Shown piece after piece: positions 4,882 to 6,208 of a stretch of DNA of 6,208 nucleotides. Source of the stretch: Candidatus Methanophagales archaeon (GTDB lineage: Archaea > Halobacteriota > Syntropharchaeia > Alkanophagales > Methanospirareceae); the NCBI GenBank assembly GCA_030621535.1, contig JAUXHM010000069.1:1-6208 (forward strand), given 5' to 3'. Positions within the stretch are counted from its first letter, which is position 1. Every line of letters begins with the position of its first letter. The notes beneath the pieces were generated by a model. It did no database searches and was not told where the DNA came from. It saw only the letters and a list, made by a program, of their open reading frames with translations. The translations under genes and the position numbers were made by a program.

Positions 4882-6063
4882 ATGCTTATTGAATTGCCAA
4901 GACAAACGGAAGTATTTGGGTCGGTAAAAATCCACGAGCTGCAGCGCATATTGAAACTGGATTCTGGCGGCTTTGAAAATCCAATAGCAAAGGACATTCC
5001 ATTTGACGAACTTAAAGATGTTCTGAATCGTTTCGCAGTTGTTATACCCGTAAAAGACGAGAAAATACATTTGCTGGATGGCGTTTTAAGAGCTATCCCC
5101 TTTGACTGCTCTGTGATTGTGGTATCAAACAGCGGGAGGGATAATCATGACCTATACAAAATGGAAAAGGAAGTGATAACAAGACTCCACGAGCTGACAC
5201 AGCAAGAAGTTCTCCTCATACACCAGAAAGACCCTGAAGTGGGCTTTGCTTTTTATGACGCTGGATACGACTATCTTCTCGATAAGGATGATTTAGTCAG
5301 GGATGGGAAGTCCGAGGGTATGATTATGGGCATGCTGCTTGCGAAATCACTGGGCAAAGATTTTGTCGGGTTTGCGGATGCCGACAACTATATCCCGGGT
5401 TCTGTGCGTGAGTATGTGCTGGATTATGCAGCGGGATTCTGTATGTCTGAATCGCCCTACAGCATGGTACGACTTCACTGGCGATACAAGCCGAAGGTAG
5501 TGGAAGAGCGACTTTATTTCAAAAAGTGGGGCAGGGTAAGTGAAACGACAAACAAGTATCTCAATCTCCTGCTATCAACCAACTCAGGATTTGAAACGGG
5601 CGTTGTAGTAACGGGAAATGCGGGCGAGCATGCGATGACGACAAAGCTCGCGGACATAATGAGCTATTCGACCGGTTTCTCAATCGAGCCCTATCACTTC
5701 GTTTATTTGTTTGATGAATTTGGGCTGAAAGCGGAGAAAATGGCGTATCCAGATGCAGCAAATGCAGGAATTGAGATTTTTCAGATAGAGACCTTAAACC
5801 CGCACCTACACGAGGAAAAGGGAGAGGAGCATATTAAGGACATGCTGCTTGGCTCAGTTTGCACGATTTGCAACAGTAAGCTCTGCAATGATTACGTGAG
5901 GTCAAAGGTGCTTGAGGAGCTGGGAGATGTTCTGGATACGTGGGAAAAACCACAGGGGGTTACGGTAATGCCTCCTATTGGTGGAATTGACGCAGACAGA
6001 TTTATGAACGTGCTGGAAAGGAAATCCGAAACATTAGTAAGGTATGAAAAAACGAGACGCTAA
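4882..6063 (+). CDS. mpgS: Mannosyl-3-phosphoglycerate synthase
   Basis: This GT55 glycosyltransferase transfers mannose from GDP-mannose to 3-phosphoglycerate, giving mannosyl-3-phosphoglycerate, the first step of the two-step route to the compatible solute mannosylglycerate. It is cytosolic and metal-dependent. The GT-A fold markers are AVVIPVKDE (residues 52-60), IVVSNSGRDNHD (79-90), the metal-binding DxD-type ADADNYIPG (165-173), VRLHWRYKPKV (196-206), VVTGNAGEHAM (242-252) and IETLNPHLHEEKG (302-314). The length, 393 residues, is typical. The C-terminal part has a cysteine cluster, CTICNSKLC (327-335), where homologues I recall have fewer Cys; with only three Cys in view, metal binding is speculative. 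The start has a good Shine-Dalgarno. The partner phosphatase follows 20 bases after the stop, so the two form an operon. Confidence 0.96.
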   Translation: MLIELPRQTEVFGSVKIHELQRILKLDSGGFENPIAKDIPFDELKDVLNRFAVVIPVKDEKIHLLDGVLRAIPFDCSVIVVSNSGRDNHDLYKMEKEVITRLHELTQQEVLLIHQKDPEVGFAFYDAGYDYLLDKDDLVRDGKSEGMIMGMLLAKSLGKDFVGFADADNYIPGSVREYVLDYAAGFCMSESPYSMVRLHWRYKPKVVEERLYFKKWGRVSETTNKYLNLLLSTNSGFETGVVVTGNAGEHAMTTKLADIMSYSTGFSIEPYHFVYLFDEFGLKAEKMAYPDAANAGIEIFQIETLNPHLHEEKGEEHIKDMLLGSVCTICNSKLCNDYVRSKVLEELGDVLDTWEKPQGVTVMPPIGGIDADRFMNVLERKSETLVRYEKTRR

Positions 6064-6083
6064 GTATAGGTGATAGGATAGAA

Positions 6084-6208
6084 ATGAAGCAAGTTCTCTT
6101 TACCGACCTTGACGGAACCATGCTTGACCTCTATGACTATTCGTTTGATGCCGCTCTTCCTGCTCTGGAAGCGTTGAAGACGAGAAAGATACCCGTTGTG
6201 TTCTGCAC
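6084..6208 (+). CDS. mpgP: Mannosyl-3-phosphoglycerate phosphatase, N-terminal fragment
   Basis: The first 41 codons of a HAD-superfamily phosphatase run off the right edge. The peptide opens MKQVLFTDLDGTMLD, with the DxDGT motif I at residues 8-12 (nucleophile Asp8), and continues to a second strand KIPVVFC typical of type IIB HAD phosphatases. Directly downstream of mpgS, it is most likely the phosphatase that hydrolyses mannosyl-3-phosphoglycerate to mannosylglycerate. ATG 6084 is chosen because AGGTGAT (6068-6074) lies 9 bases upstream. The HAD class is seen in the sequence; the substrate is inferred from operon context, because the substrate-specificity region lies outside the window. 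Confidence 0.88.
   Translation, partial: MKQVLFTDLDGTMLDLYDYSFDAALPALEALKTRKIPVVFC

Noticed and set aside
4858..5070. 70-codon minus-strand frame overlapping the mpgS start
   Set aside because: It overlaps the Shine-Dalgarno and N-terminus of mpgS, has no start signal and resembles no known protein.

Overview
The window looks like chromosomal DNA of a euryarchaeon. It encodes two archaeal/eukaryotic-type ribosomal proteins (eS8, eL21), an archaeal zinc-ribbon micro-protein, the methanopterin-pathway enzyme beta-RFAP synthase, a DUF1786 protein and a mannosylglycerate biosynthesis pair. TATA-box-like promoters and U-rich ends rather than hairpin terminators also fit an archaeon. Beta-RFAP synthase implies tetrahydromethanopterin, so a methanogen, an ANME/alkane-oxidising relative or an Archaeoglobus-like organism is most likely. 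Mannosylglycerate synthesis suggests osmotic or heat stress. The exact lineage is inference.

Region 1 (1-1937, minus strand) reads right to left as one tightly packed operon: a small acidic coiled-coil protein (predicted antitoxin), a TumE/DUF6516-family toxin, the t6A enzyme TsaC/Sua5 (YrdC domain only), a 53-residue zinc-ribbon protein whose start lies inside tsaC, ribosomal protein eS8, and the first 39 codons of an unrecognised gene running off the left edge. The theme is translation, headed by a toxin-antitoxin module. Region 2 (2014-3042, plus) is beta-RFAP synthase (mptG), transcribed divergently from region 1.

Region 3 (3038-4368) holds a DUF1786 ASKHA-fold gene on the minus strand, flanked on both sides by short non-coding elements (101 and 80 bp) that share terminal inverted repeats beginning TATAGTCATTC. 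They look like MITEs with TA target duplication. The left one supplies the stop codon of mptG; the right one touches the likely promoter of the DUF1786 gene. Region 4 (4392-4753, minus) is ribosomal protein eL21, whose 3' end runs into a degenerate TTGGCTR repeat that appears to have added about 16 residues.

Region 5 (4754-6208, plus) is divergent from eL21. It encodes mannosyl-3-phosphoglycerate synthase (mpgS) followed 20 bases later by the start of its partner phosphatase (mpgP), cut by the window edge. The two convert GDP-mannose and 3-phosphoglycerate to the compatible solute mannosylglycerate. No gene-free stretch exceeds 300 bases, and I see no tRNA, rRNA, CRISPR array or intact transposase. 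The most unusual aspect is how often gene ends here are remodelled: a stop codon from a MITE, a ribosomal protein tail from a repeat, and an overlapping tsaC/zinc-ribbon junction.
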